From: Sphingomonas sp. PAMC 26621 | GTDB lineage: Bacteria > Pseudomonadota > Alphaproteobacteria > Sphingomonadales > Sphingomonadaceae | NCBI RefSeq assembly: GCF_000251145.1 | Contig: NZ_AIDW01000006.1 | Span: forward strand, 124,001-188,000 | DNA: 64,000 nt | Direction of reading: 5' to 3' | Part shown: piece by piece, positions 49,465-57,760 of the stretch | How the letters are laid out: each line of letters opens with the position of its first letter | How positions within the stretch are numbered: position 1 is the stretch's first letter | Translations under genes and position numbers: made by a program | Notes under the pieces: model-generated | Seen by the model: only the letters and a program-made list of their open reading frames with translations | Databases searched by the model: none | What the model was told of the DNA's origin: nothing

Positions 49465-49876
49465 CGTGACGGATCGCCTGCTTGGCGAGATTGGCCAGCT
49501 TTTGGCGGAAGACACCGCGTATCCGCTCGATGACACATTGCTCTATGCTCGGCTTGATACGAATTACGTCGCGCCATCGATCTTCAAAAACCGGGGGGGA
49601 ACTATCGTATACCGCCGCCCCGACCTGGACCGACTGGGCGACGCACTTCTGGATCTTTGGGATGCCGAGACGCCAGAAAACCGCTGGGCGGAAATTGAGT
49701 ATCTTATCAGGGGCGACACGTTCGAGGTGACATACACCTATGCCGACGACATCGATCCGAATGAGGATACGTTCGAGCGGCGTGACCGAATTGTGAAGCG
49801 GCACTTCGGGGATAAGCCAGTCGTCTACCCTGATTTCCCGCCCGAAGATGACGGGGCCCCGAGCTATGACCTTTAG
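49451..49876 (+). CDS. Probable immunity protein (DUF600/YezG-like)
   Basis: A 141-residue acidic cytoplasmic protein. ANDVTDRLLGEIGQLLAEDTAYPLDDTLLYARLDT and RWAEIEYLIRGDTFEVTYTYADDIDPNEDTFERRD resemble the DUF600/YezG group, known immunity partners of Endonuclea_NS_2-type DNase toxins. A good site AGGAG lies 5 bases before ATG 49451, and the gene overlaps the toxin stop by 14 bases, so the two are translationally coupled. It remains intact though the toxin is frameshifted. Confidence 0.6.
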   Translation: MVANDVTDRLLGEIGQLLAEDTAYPLDDTLLYARLDTNYVAPSIFKNRGGTIVYRRPDLDRLGDALLDLWDAETPENRWAEIEYLIRGDTFEVTYTYADDIDPNEDTFERRDRIVKRHFGDKPVVYPDFPPEDDGAPSYDL

Positions 49877-50079
49877 ACATCCGGTAGCCATCCAGGACCG
49901 CGGCTAGAAACCCGTCGGACCGATATTTCCCAATGGTTCGAGTGCCCAGCTTCGCCCCCTCTGGGGCACTAGTCTTTAGTCCACCGCTGAGCACCGATCA
50001 CCGTCGAGCGACGACCGCCCAGGCGGGTTTGATCCCGGCGCGTGGGGCGTTGCCGTGATGTGGAAACGATTTCCCCATG

Positions 50080-51021
50080 TCAGGGCTGGGATGACCAGGG
50101 GCGAGGCGCCCAGGAATAGCCGCTTGCGTTGCGGACGACATGCCCCAGCCCGGGAAAAGAGAGGTGCGCGCCGCCGACGAGGATGCCGCTCTCGGCCGTC
50201 TCCGCCAAGATTGCCGCGCGCGTCGCGGCGGCCGCCTTGGGATCGACATCATAATGGATCGTCACCGTTGGATCTTCGAACTGAACCTCGGCGGAGTGGA
50301 TGACGTCGCCCCACAACAACAAGTGCTGCCCCTTGCTTTCGATGATATAGCCGCTCTGTCCCGGGGTATGGCCGCGCAACGCGATCGCGCGCACGCCGGG
50401 AAACAGCGCGGCAGGCGCCGTGAAGGTCTTTAATCGTCCCGCGGCGACATAGGGGCCGACCGTCTTTTGCGACTGTTCGAAGGTGGCGCGCTGCGCTTCC
50501 GGTGCGAGGGCTTCCACCGCCTTGTTCAGCCAGAGCGCCGGATCGGCGCCGTCGACATAGACCGTCGCGGCGGGGAAGACCGGACGCCCGCCGATCGACA
50601 GGCCGCCCGAATGGTCGCCATGGATATGCGTCAGGAGGATCGTGTCGATATCCTCGGGCGCATAGCCGGCGCTGCGCAGATTGGCGACGAGTTGGCCGGC
50701 GATGCCCGCGCCGAACAGTTCTCCCGCGCCGGTGTCGATCAGGATGCGATGGTCGCCAGTGTCGATCAAATAGCAGTTGATCGAGAGGCGGGCTGGCAGC
50801 GCCTGGTGCTGCGCACGATAGCGCGTGCGGACCAGATCCGGCTGGCTCATGATGGACGGCAGATCGCGTTCCACCGACCCGTCTGACAGCACCGTTACTC
50901 GAAAATCGCCGAGCTGCATCCGGTAATAGCCCGGCGCCTGCGGCCATTCAGCCTGCGCCGGTGCGGCGGCGGGCATGGCGGCAAGTGCTCCCGCAGCAAT
51001 TAAAGTCCTGGCAATACCCAT
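50080..51021 (-). CDS. MBL-fold metallo-hydrolase, secreted
   Basis: A 313-residue protein with a signal peptide (MGIARTLIAAGALAAMPAAAPAQA). The zinc motif is THIHGDHSGG (HxHxDH). RGHTPGQSGYI and GDVIHSAEVQF carry further ligands, with GAHLSFPGLGHV at the end. This set resembles lactonase/quorum-quenching or beta-lactamase-like enzymes; the substrate is uncertain. Divergent from a LysR regulator, with which it shares a 103-base gap. Confidence 0.85.
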   Translation of the reverse strand: MGIARTLIAAGALAAMPAAAPAQAEWPQAPGYYRMQLGDFRVTVLSDGSVERDLPSIMSQPDLVRTRYRAQHQALPARLSINCYLIDTGDHRILIDTGAGELFGAGIAGQLVANLRSAGYAPEDIDTILLTHIHGDHSGGLSIGGRPVFPAATVYVDGADPALWLNKAVEALAPEAQRATFEQSQKTVGPYVAAGRLKTFTAPAALFPGVRAIALRGHTPGQSGYIIESKGQHLLLWGDVIHSAEVQFEDPTVTIHYDVDPKAAAATRAAILAETAESGILVGGAHLSFPGLGHVVRNASGYSWAPRPWSSQP

Positions 51022-51124
51022 CGTTCGTCTCCTGTCGAGAGCGCAGATAGGTGCAATTGGGCGACGGGATTAGCCGACAATTATGGTATTGAGCAGACCG
51101 ATTTCGGTCTAATAGGATCCGCCA
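51022..51124. promoter_or_regulatory. Divergent promoter region, LysR target candidate
   Basis: A 103-base gap between two divergent starts. It holds GACCGATTTCGGTC, an interrupted palindrome (GACCGA-TT-TCGGTC) at about 51098-51111, of the T-N11-A type bound by LysR proteins. The regulator next door may bind it and control both genes. Confidence 0.45.
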
Positions 51125-52033
51125 ATGTCCGCAGACGATACGCTCGCCTTCTTGGCGGTGGCGCAATTCGGGGGCTTCACCGCGGCGGCGGCGCGGCTGC
51201 GCCAGCCCAAGACCAATCTGGTGCGACGCGTGCGCGCGCTCGAGTCGGCGCTCGGGGCCCGGCTGTTCGATCGGACAACTCGGTCGCTGTCACTGACCGA
51301 AGCTGGCCAGGCGTACCGCCAGTATCTGGGTGATTGGGGAACGAAGCTGGTCGAGGCCGAGCAGGCGGTCAAAGACCTTCAGGGCGAGGCGGCTGGCTGG
51401 ATCCGGATCAGTCTCGCGCATTCGCTGGCTGTGGGGGCCATGGCGCCACTCCTCGTGGAATTCGGGACGCTCCATCCCCGGATCCGCTTCGACCTGTTGC
51501 TCGATCATCGTTCGGCCGATCTGGTCGCCGACGATGTCGATATTGCGCTGCGGATGGGCCCGCTTTCGGACAGCGCGTTGGTCGCGCGACGGCTGACGCG
51601 ATTTCCTAACCGGGTCCATGCCGCACCTGCCTATCTGGAGCAGCATGGTGCGCCGCTGCAGCCGGCTGACCTGATGGTACATGCGACGCTCGCCAATCGC
51701 CTGGCCCAACGCAAGGAGGGACATGCTTGGGGCCTGATCAATAATGGCGTGATGCGCGACTATCCGATCGCGCCGGTGATGATCGCCGACGATCCCTCAG
51801 CATTGCTCGCCGCGCTTGAAGCCGGGCGGGGCCTGATGCTGGCGACCGATGCTCTGGTCGCCCCTCTGGTCAAGGCCGGTCGCGTCTTACCGGTTCTGAG
51901 CGGCTGGACGGGTCGCATGCCGGAACTGCACGCGGTGTTTCCGACCGGTCGCGCGCGTTTCCTGAAAATACGATTGTTCGTCGATTTCCTCGCGGCTCGT
52001 TTCGCGACGCTGAATACAGGTGCTGAGGCTTAG
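51125..52033 (+). CDS. LysR family transcriptional regulator
   Basis: A 302-residue regulator. The N-terminal winged HTH (FLAVAQFGGFTAAAARLRQPKTNLVRRVRALESALGARLFDRTTRSLSLTEAG) is in place, followed by the effector domain. The HTH has the less common PKTNLVRRV recognition helix seen in many CrgA-type members. It is divergent from the metallo-hydrolase gene, a layout typical of LysR control of the neighbour. The start is ATG 51125. Confidence 0.9.
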   Translation: MSADDTLAFLAVAQFGGFTAAAARLRQPKTNLVRRVRALESALGARLFDRTTRSLSLTEAGQAYRQYLGDWGTKLVEAEQAVKDLQGEAAGWIRISLAHSLAVGAMAPLLVEFGTLHPRIRFDLLLDHRSADLVADDVDIALRMGPLSDSALVARRLTRFPNRVHAAPAYLEQHGAPLQPADLMVHATLANRLAQRKEGHAWGLINNGVMRDYPIAPVMIADDPSALLAALEAGRGLMLATDALVAPLVKAGRVLPVLSGWTGRMPELHAVFPTGRARFLKIRLFVDFLAARFATLNTGAEA

Positions 52034-52128
52034 GCGGAAAAGCGGGCGCTACCGCATATCGCCGCGCGTCGCTCGCCTGCCCATCGCGGCCACCGGGCGT
52101 CCGGGCGCATACAACCGCAGGCACGCAG

Positions 52129-53052
52129 TTACAGATCGATCTCCCCGTGCATTACGGGCACGCATAATCCGCGCAATGTCGCGACGATACCGTTCGGGGT
52201 CCGTCGCGCATCGACTTGCAGCAAGCTTGCTCTACCCATCTCAACGCCTTGATGGATTTCGAACTTGGCCTCCTCGGCATCCGGGTCGAGCGATAGCAGC
52301 AAACAGGCGAGCGGCGCGTTGGCGCTGCCGGTCGCGGGGTCCTCCCAGGTGCCTGCCAACGGTGCGAACATTCTGGCGCGGAGGGCACTGCCATCCTTGC
52401 TGTAGACGTGAACAGAAAAGCGATTGCCGAACTGCGGATGGGCGCCGAGCGCGGTCCGAAACGCTGCGAGGTCAGGTTCACATTGCGACAGGGCTTCGCG
52501 GGTAAGCTCGGCGATGACATAAGGATTGCCGTTCGAGGCGACAGTCGGCAGGTGATGCGCCGTCATCACGGAGTCGGGCTGTATTTGCAAGACTCGGGCG
52601 ATGACCTCGGGTGAAATCGTGCCGCTGATACTGAGCGGTTGGGGTGCCGCTATGGTGGCGCCGATCGGCTCAAGCCGAGCATCGCGGTCGATCCGGACAC
52701 GCACGATACCGGCGGGAATTTCAAAGGTAGCGACGTTGAGATCGGGGTCCTACCTCGCAAGGACAAAAGCGGTTCCAACCATCGGGTGACCGGCAAACGC
52801 CATTTCGGCTGTTCGATTGAAAATGCGAACGCGTGCGGTGTTGGCAGGGTCTACGGGCGCGAGCACGAAGGTCGTCTCGCTTAGGTTAAACTCGGCCGCT
52901 ACGGCCTGCAGGGTCACATCGTCGAGGGCGTCGGCGCCTGTCACCACGGCGAGGGGGTTGCCGCCGAAGCGGCTCGCTGTGAACACATCGGCGGTATAGA
53001 AGGGGATACGGGCCACGCGGTCTTTCCGGTCTGCTGTCAACCGAGCCACCAT
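52129..53052 (-). pseudogene. PhzF family isomerase, interrupted by an in-frame TAG
   Basis: PhzF (phenazine biosynthesis-like) fold. The N-terminal half (IPFYTADVFTASRFGGNPLAVVTGADALDD...EFNLSETTFVLAP, with the catalytic Glu in LSETTF) and the C-terminal half (IVRVRIDRDARLEPIGATI...DPATGSANAPLA) are in the same frame. They are separated by a TAG at codon 101 from 53052 (FVLAR-stop-DPDLNV). Removing that stop restores a full protein of about 300 residues. The start may be ATG 53052 or GTG 53016. TAG ends several intact genes here, so recoding is unlikely. Confidence 0.8.
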
Positions 53053-53094
53053 ACACGATGCAAGATGGCTGTCTTCGCTTCCTAAAATCTGTCA

Positions 53095-53448
53095 TGCGCG
53101 CGTCGTGGACTGCCATGCATGGTGGTCAGCGACAACGGAGCCGAGCTGACGCGTTACGCCGTTCTCGCCCGGTGCCAAGGCACCGGGGTCGCGTGGCATT
53201 GCATCGCGCCGGGCAGGCCCCAGCAGAACGGCTTCGTGGAATCCTTTAATCGTCGCTTGCGCGACGAGTGCCCGAACGGGCACCTGTTCCCTTCGCTGGC
53301 TGCGGCGGAGCGGATCATCGAGGCATGGCGAACGGACTACAACACCGTCCGTCCGCACGGCAGCCTTGGCGGGCTGGCACCCGCCGAGTTTACGAACCAC
53401 CCCCGACAGGGGCATAGGGAAACCGAAGCTGACGTATCAGCGGCCTGA
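53095..53448 (+). mobile_element. IS3-family transposase remnant (OrfB C-terminal part)
   Basis: The C-terminal part of an IS3-type DDE integrase: [15 protein letters not shown] (second Asp), [27 protein letters not shown] (catalytic Glu) and [22 protein letters not shown]. The first catalytic Asp and the N-terminal half are missing, and no OrfA or clear terminal inverted repeats are visible. The frame upstream of ATG 53119 reads family-like (RRGLPC) back to about 53095. The element is a relic next to the broken phzF gene. Confidence 0.85.
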
Positions 53449-53629
53449 AATCGGGCGTATGTCAGAGTACGCCATAAGCCATGATCGCTGAGAAGATACC
53501 TAGCCTTCCGGCGGTTGCACGGCACCCACGAATCATGTGACGCTCCGTGGGTTCATGAATGCCGTCGATGCGGTTCGGGATCGATGTGTCGCAACGATAA
53601 GAAGGCCGGTCTCATGGTTCTGACGCGAC

Positions 53630-54469
53630 ATGGTTGAGGGCAGTCCCCTGCGAACGATCAGCGTGGGAATCCGTGAGGTGCTCGGAGCCGCGTTACCGGG
53701 CGAACCAACGCAAGGCGACGTCCGCGCCCTCCTGCTGGGTACGCGCGTCGATACCCGCAATTTGAAAGACTTTGCCGAACCTGAAACCCTGAACCTGTCG
53801 GGCGTTGGGGCTGCCTTCGTTTTCCGTTACGGCGTTCTGGTCCTGATCGGCGCTTCGGCCGAGACCGAGCGCCGTTTGATCGAACATCTTTCCGATCACG
53901 TCATCGAACCGCTCGCCACGCCGGAGACTGAAACCGCCTGGATAGAGATCCTTGCAGACCGCGAGGAGACCGTCAGCGCAGATGGGCACATACGGCTGAA
54001 AGAGGCGTCGCGCGAACGCCTGTTGCTGACCGCCACAGTTGTCGCCAGAAGCGTCGTCCTGGCGCGGGACGAAGGTCGCATCGCCGAAGCCTTCGATCGC
54101 GTGGAGCCGCTGATCAACGAACTCCGCGTCCATGGCCGCGCAGTGATGCCGATCCGGCGGGTCATGCGGAGCATCGGCGATGTCCTCGCGGCGCAGCATC
54201 GGGTCGTCGGTCGCGCGCAGATCATGGAGAAGCCGGACCTGCTTTGGGATCATCCGGAGCTCGACCGTCTTTATGGACGTCTGGAAGCCGAGTTCGAGCT
54301 TGGGGACCGAGCCCGTGCGATGGAACGCAAGCTCGAGGTGATCGGCGATGCCGCCGAGTGGTTGCTCGATCTGGTGCAGGACAAGCGCTCGTTGCGGCTC
54401 GAGCTTGCCGTGATCGGATTGATCGCGTTCGAGGTCGCGCTCAATATCTACGAGTTGTGGCGGCACTGA
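53630..54469 (+). CDS. RMD1/DUF155 (YagE) family protein
   Basis: A 279-residue protein of the RMND1/DUF155 family. The middle holds the DUF155 core (LNLSGVGAAFVFRYGVLVLIGASAETERRLIEHL...) and a helical region with conserved DHPELDRLYGRLEAEFELGDRARAMERKLEVI. A C-terminal membrane segment (LAVIGLIAFEVALNIYEL) anchors it. Eukaryotic relatives act in mitochondrial translation; the bacterial role is unknown to me. It follows the IS3 relic by about 180 bases. Confidence 0.8.
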   Translation: MVEGSPLRTISVGIREVLGAALPGEPTQGDVRALLLGTRVDTRNLKDFAEPETLNLSGVGAAFVFRYGVLVLIGASAETERRLIEHLSDHVIEPLATPETETAWIEILADREETVSADGHIRLKEASRERLLLTATVVARSVVLARDEGRIAEAFDRVEPLINELRVHGRAVMPIRRVMRSIGDVLAAQHRVVGRAQIMEKPDLLWDHPELDRLYGRLEAEFELGDRARAMERKLEVIGDAAEWLLDLVQDKRSLRLELAVIGLIAFEVALNIYELWRH

Positions 54470-54688
54470 AAACGATATCAACGCATAGCCGCAGGAAAGC
54501 GTCGAGAAGGCGATGCGGACGAAAGCCGGTTGAACGAACGTCCGGTTTGGAAACGCGCTTCGGGCGGTGCGAATGACGGACATTGGGTCCAGGCCACCGC
54601 TTACGATCGTTGGGTGTGTGGCATGCCGCGTGAGACGGTGCCTTGAGGCCCGTGCGTATGCATAAACGACCGTTGAGCGTCGTCGACG

Positions 54689-57600
54689 TCAATGAGGCAT
54701 CGTGACGACGACCAGGACTCGCTTGCCGTTTGCCCGAACATGCAGCCCGTCCGACGCGAAGCGCCGCGACTTCCCGTTTACCCGCGCCTGGCCCGGCCGT
54801 CCCCCCGACACCCAGGGGATGACGAACCCGCCGGGCGGTCGCGCCGTACCGCCGATTTCGATCACCAGCGCCCCCGATTGGCGGCGGACCGATACGTCGA
54901 GCGTACCATAAGCGGTATGCAACCCGCGGATTGCGCTGCCCCGCCCGACCTGCCAGCGTTCCGTGAGCCCTCCGCCGAGAATGAGCGCATGGTCCGACGA
55001 GCGCTCGTAAGCGAACAGGTCGAGTGCCGCGCGGATGAAGTCGGAGGCGACCCAAGCGTGCGGCATGTCGCCGATGAAGCGTTGCTCGCGCGGCAGGCGG
55101 CCGACAACTTCGGCCCACCCGTTCCATGCCGCAGGACGCCGCCCCGCCATGTAGAATTCGAGGAGATGGTTCGCCCGCTCCGCCCAGCCCAGCCGGACGA
55201 AGGCGGAAACATTGCGCAGTTCATACGGCGTATAGTCTGCCCAGTCCGCCCCCGGCGCAGTCCGCGCGAGAACGCACGTCCACTGTTTTTCGAACGTCCG
55301 GCGCAGCAACGCCGGATCGAGCGTATCCTGTTCCCCCGCCGGGTCGAGCGCGATCGTGGTCGAGGTCGCGTCGAAATCACCAAGGCTTGTCGCGCCGGGG
55401 ATGAAGTCGATCCTGAACGTCGTAGTCGCAGCACCGATGGCGGCGTGGATATCGGTCGCGAAGCTTGCACGCGCGGCGTCGATTGCGCGGGCTTCAGGCC
55501 GGCGTAGCACGGTCGCGGCGAAGGCTGCGTCGCGATAGCCGGTCAGCGCCCAGAAATCGTCCCACAGACTGTATTGCGGCGCGGCGGAATAGGCTTCGTG
55601 GCTGATCGAGGCGGGCATCAGCCCGCGTGTCAGTGGCGTCGCGGCAGGACCGCGCTCGGCCGCGCGCACCGTGTCCATGTAGCGTCGCGCGGCATCGATC
55701 CTCGGCCAGTCCCGCAGAAGGGCGCCGCGGTCGCCGGTGAAGCGGTAGAGCTGTGTGACGAGATGGATGTATTCGCCGTTCGAGTCGTTCTCGGGCACGG
55801 GATCGGCTCCGCGCGGATCGACGCAGCACGGCACCTTTCCGTTCGCGAACAGCTTGGTTCCATACCAGTCGGCGAAGGTCCGCGCGGGGCCGGGCAGGCC
55901 GAGCCGCAACAATGTATCCGACATCATCGCGCCATCGCGGATCCAGCTGCGATCGTAGGAGCGAGTCCCCGGTTGCAGTGCCGGACCCGTCCGGCTCATC
56001 AGCACCTGCGCCAGTGCGGTGCGGACCGTGTCGGCAACCGCGCGTTGCGCTGGCGGGACCGAGATCGTCACCCCGCCGAGCAGAGACTGCCAGCGCGCGC
56101 GCGTCGCGTCGTGCGCGCGGTCGAACGCGGCGCGGGTGACCGGGGCAGGCGGCGCGTCCGACGCGATCACCATTGGCACGTCCACGCTCGCGCCGGGGGC
56201 GAGCATCGAATCGTAGCGCAGCGTTGCGGACGCCAGCCCGACCGGGTCGTCGACCCGGTGCCGGGCAGGCATGTCGGTCACCGCGAGCGCGCCTCGATCG
56301 AACGGCGCGGTTGCCACGGCATCGGGCTCGACCAGCGGCGTCAGGTGACGGGTGACCGGCGGATCCCCCGCAATCGCGGGCACATTGGTCACGCCAAGCG
56401 TGTGCCCGTCCCAGGCGATCTGCCCGATCGGACTGACGCCGCCCGCCTGCCCGAGAAACTGGGTCGGCGCGTTGACTTGCAGCGGGCGGACCGCGAGCAG
56501 CAGCCGAAGCCGACGACGGGTGGTGCCGGTGTTGGTCAGACGCCAGCGCGCCATCAACCGGGGCGAGCCGGTATCCGCAAACACGGACGTATCGAGCCGC
56601 CAGCCGGGCCCCTGCCACGCGACATGCGGTAGCGGCAAACCGTCGTCCTCGAGCGACTGGCTGGCGATGACATCCGCCCAGCTGAACGTCCGCCCGTCCG
56701 CGACCACGAAGGGCTCGACCGAGAACCCGCCCTTGGCGACCTCGATCGCACCATCCTCGCCGATCAGCGCGGAGGTCGCGCCGGTGTCGCTTGCGACCAG
56801 CGTCCAATAGGGCTGCTCGCCGGTAAACCCGCGCGGGTAGGTGCCACGCGGGGCATCTTTGGCGAGCGCGGTGATGAAGGCGTTGGGCGTTTCACCGACT
56901 TCGGGCGGACGCGTCTCGATCTCGGCGAGCATCGCGGCGGGTGCGCCGGATGGAAGCTGCACGCGGAGATACCGCAGGTCGGCCTGGGGCAGCGCGATCG
57001 GATCGGCGCCGCCGTCGCCATCGGTCACGGTGCGAAGCGTCCGCCAGCGCTTCCCGTCGTCCGACCCTTGTACGGCGTATCGCGGCGCTCCACGACCGGG
57101 CGCCCAGTGCAGCACCGCGCCGCCAAGCGATGTGATTCCGCCGAAATCGACCTGGACGCTGTCGCCACCCCGCCCGGTCCAGCCGGTCGCAGGATCGTGG
57201 TCGATCACGCGCGGGTCGCTTGCAAGTGGCGCGGGGAGCGGGCCGGGCACGGGCAGGGCCTCGAATTCGAGGTCGTCGATCGCGACCTCGCCCGCACCGC
57301 CGTCGCGCCCGCGCACCACGACGACTTCCATCGCGGCGGTGCGGCGCAGCGTCTTGTCCGCGCTCGGCCCCCAGGCGAACGAAAAGTCGCGCGGCCGCAG
57401 CTCTATCGTCTGCCATTCGGCGGAAGCGCGGAAGTTGCGCCGCTGCACCCACCACACGTTCGCGCCACTTGCGTCGCTGACCTTGATCTGCAGGTCGTTG
57501 ACCCCGCCGGTCCCGCGGATCTTGAGCCGGACCCGGAAATTCGCCGGCCAGTCGATCGGCAACGCGCGCCGCGCGAAAGCGTAGCCCGCGACCTGCCGAA

Positions 57601-57760
57601 AGTCATAGCGCAGCCGCAGCGCCTTGCCCGTCGCGCCCGGAACGAGATCGATCTTCGCCTCTACCCCGTTGGAAGCATCCGCGTGCCACGGTTGCGCGGT
57701 CTCGAACCCGTCGAGCAAAAGTGTCGGCGCGGCCCCCGCCAGCAGAAGTGCTGCCAGCAT
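54689..57760 (-). CDS. Large secreted glycosidase with discoidin-like (F5/8 type C) domain
   Basis: A 1023-residue exported protein. A signal peptide precedes a CBM-like beta domain (about residues 10-175) and an F5/8 type C domain (about 185-290; RYAVQGSDDGKRWRTLRTV, LRYLRVQLPSG). A long beta-rich domain (about 300-590) and a C-terminal (alpha/alpha)6-type domain follow (SYDRSWIRDGAMMSDTLLRLGLP, NSNGEYIHLVTQLYRF, YSLWDDFWALTGYRDAAF, WNGWAEV). The last resembles GH15/GH63-like folds, but I cannot place it in a family. ATG 57760 overlaps the GH144 stop by one base (TGATG), so it is co-expressed with that enzyme. Confidence 0.8.
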   Translation of the reverse strand: MLAALLLAGAAPTLLLDGFETAQPWHADASNGVEAKIDLVPGATGKALRLRYDFRQVAGYAFARRALPIDWPANFRVRLKIRGTGGVNDLQIKVSDASGANVWWVQRRNFRASAEWQTIELRPRDFSFAWGPSADKTLRRTAAMEVVVVRGRDGGAGEVAIDDLEFEALPVPGPLPAPLASDPRVIDHDPATGWTGRGGDSVQVDFGGITSLGGAVLHWAPGRGAPRYAVQGSDDGKRWRTLRTVTDGDGGADPIALPQADLRYLRVQLPSGAPAAMLAEIETRPPEVGETPNAFITALAKDAPRGTYPRGFTGEQPYWTLVASDTGATSALIGEDGAIEVAKGGFSVEPFVVADGRTFSWADVIASQSLEDDGLPLPHVAWQGPGWRLDTSVFADTGSPRLMARWRLTNTGTTRRRLRLLLAVRPLQVNAPTQFLGQAGGVSPIGQIAWDGHTLGVTNVPAIAGDPPVTRHLTPLVEPDAVATAPFDRGALAVTDMPARHRVDDPVGLASATLRYDSMLAPGASVDVPMVIASDAPPAPVTRAAFDRAHDATRARWQSLLGGVTISVPPAQRAVADTVRTALAQVLMSRTGPALQPGTRSYDRSWIRDGAMMSDTLLRLGLPGPARTFADWYGTKLFANGKVPCCVDPRGADPVPENDSNGEYIHLVTQLYRFTGDRGALLRDWPRIDAARRYMDTVRAAERGPAATPLTRGLMPASISHEAYSAAPQYSLWDDFWALTGYRDAAFAATVLRRPEARAIDAARASFATDIHAAIGAATTTFRIDFIPGATSLGDFDATSTTIALDPAGEQDTLDPALLRRTFEKQWTCVLARTAPGADWADYTPYELRNVSAFVRLGWAERANHLLEFYMAGRRPAAWNGWAEVVGRLPREQRFIGDMPHAWVASDFIRAALDLFAYERSSDHALILGGGLTERWQVGRGSAIRGLHTAYGTLDVSVRRQSGALVIEIGGTARPPGGFVIPWVSGGRPGQARVNGKSRRFASDGLHVRANGKRVLVVVTMPH

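Noticed and set aside
48357..54688. A tRNA-Leu integrated element with flanking attachment repeats.
   Set aside because: I looked for a second copy of the tRNA 3' end (TTCGAGTCCTCTTCCGGGC) in the following bases and saw none, and there is no integrase gene in the patch.
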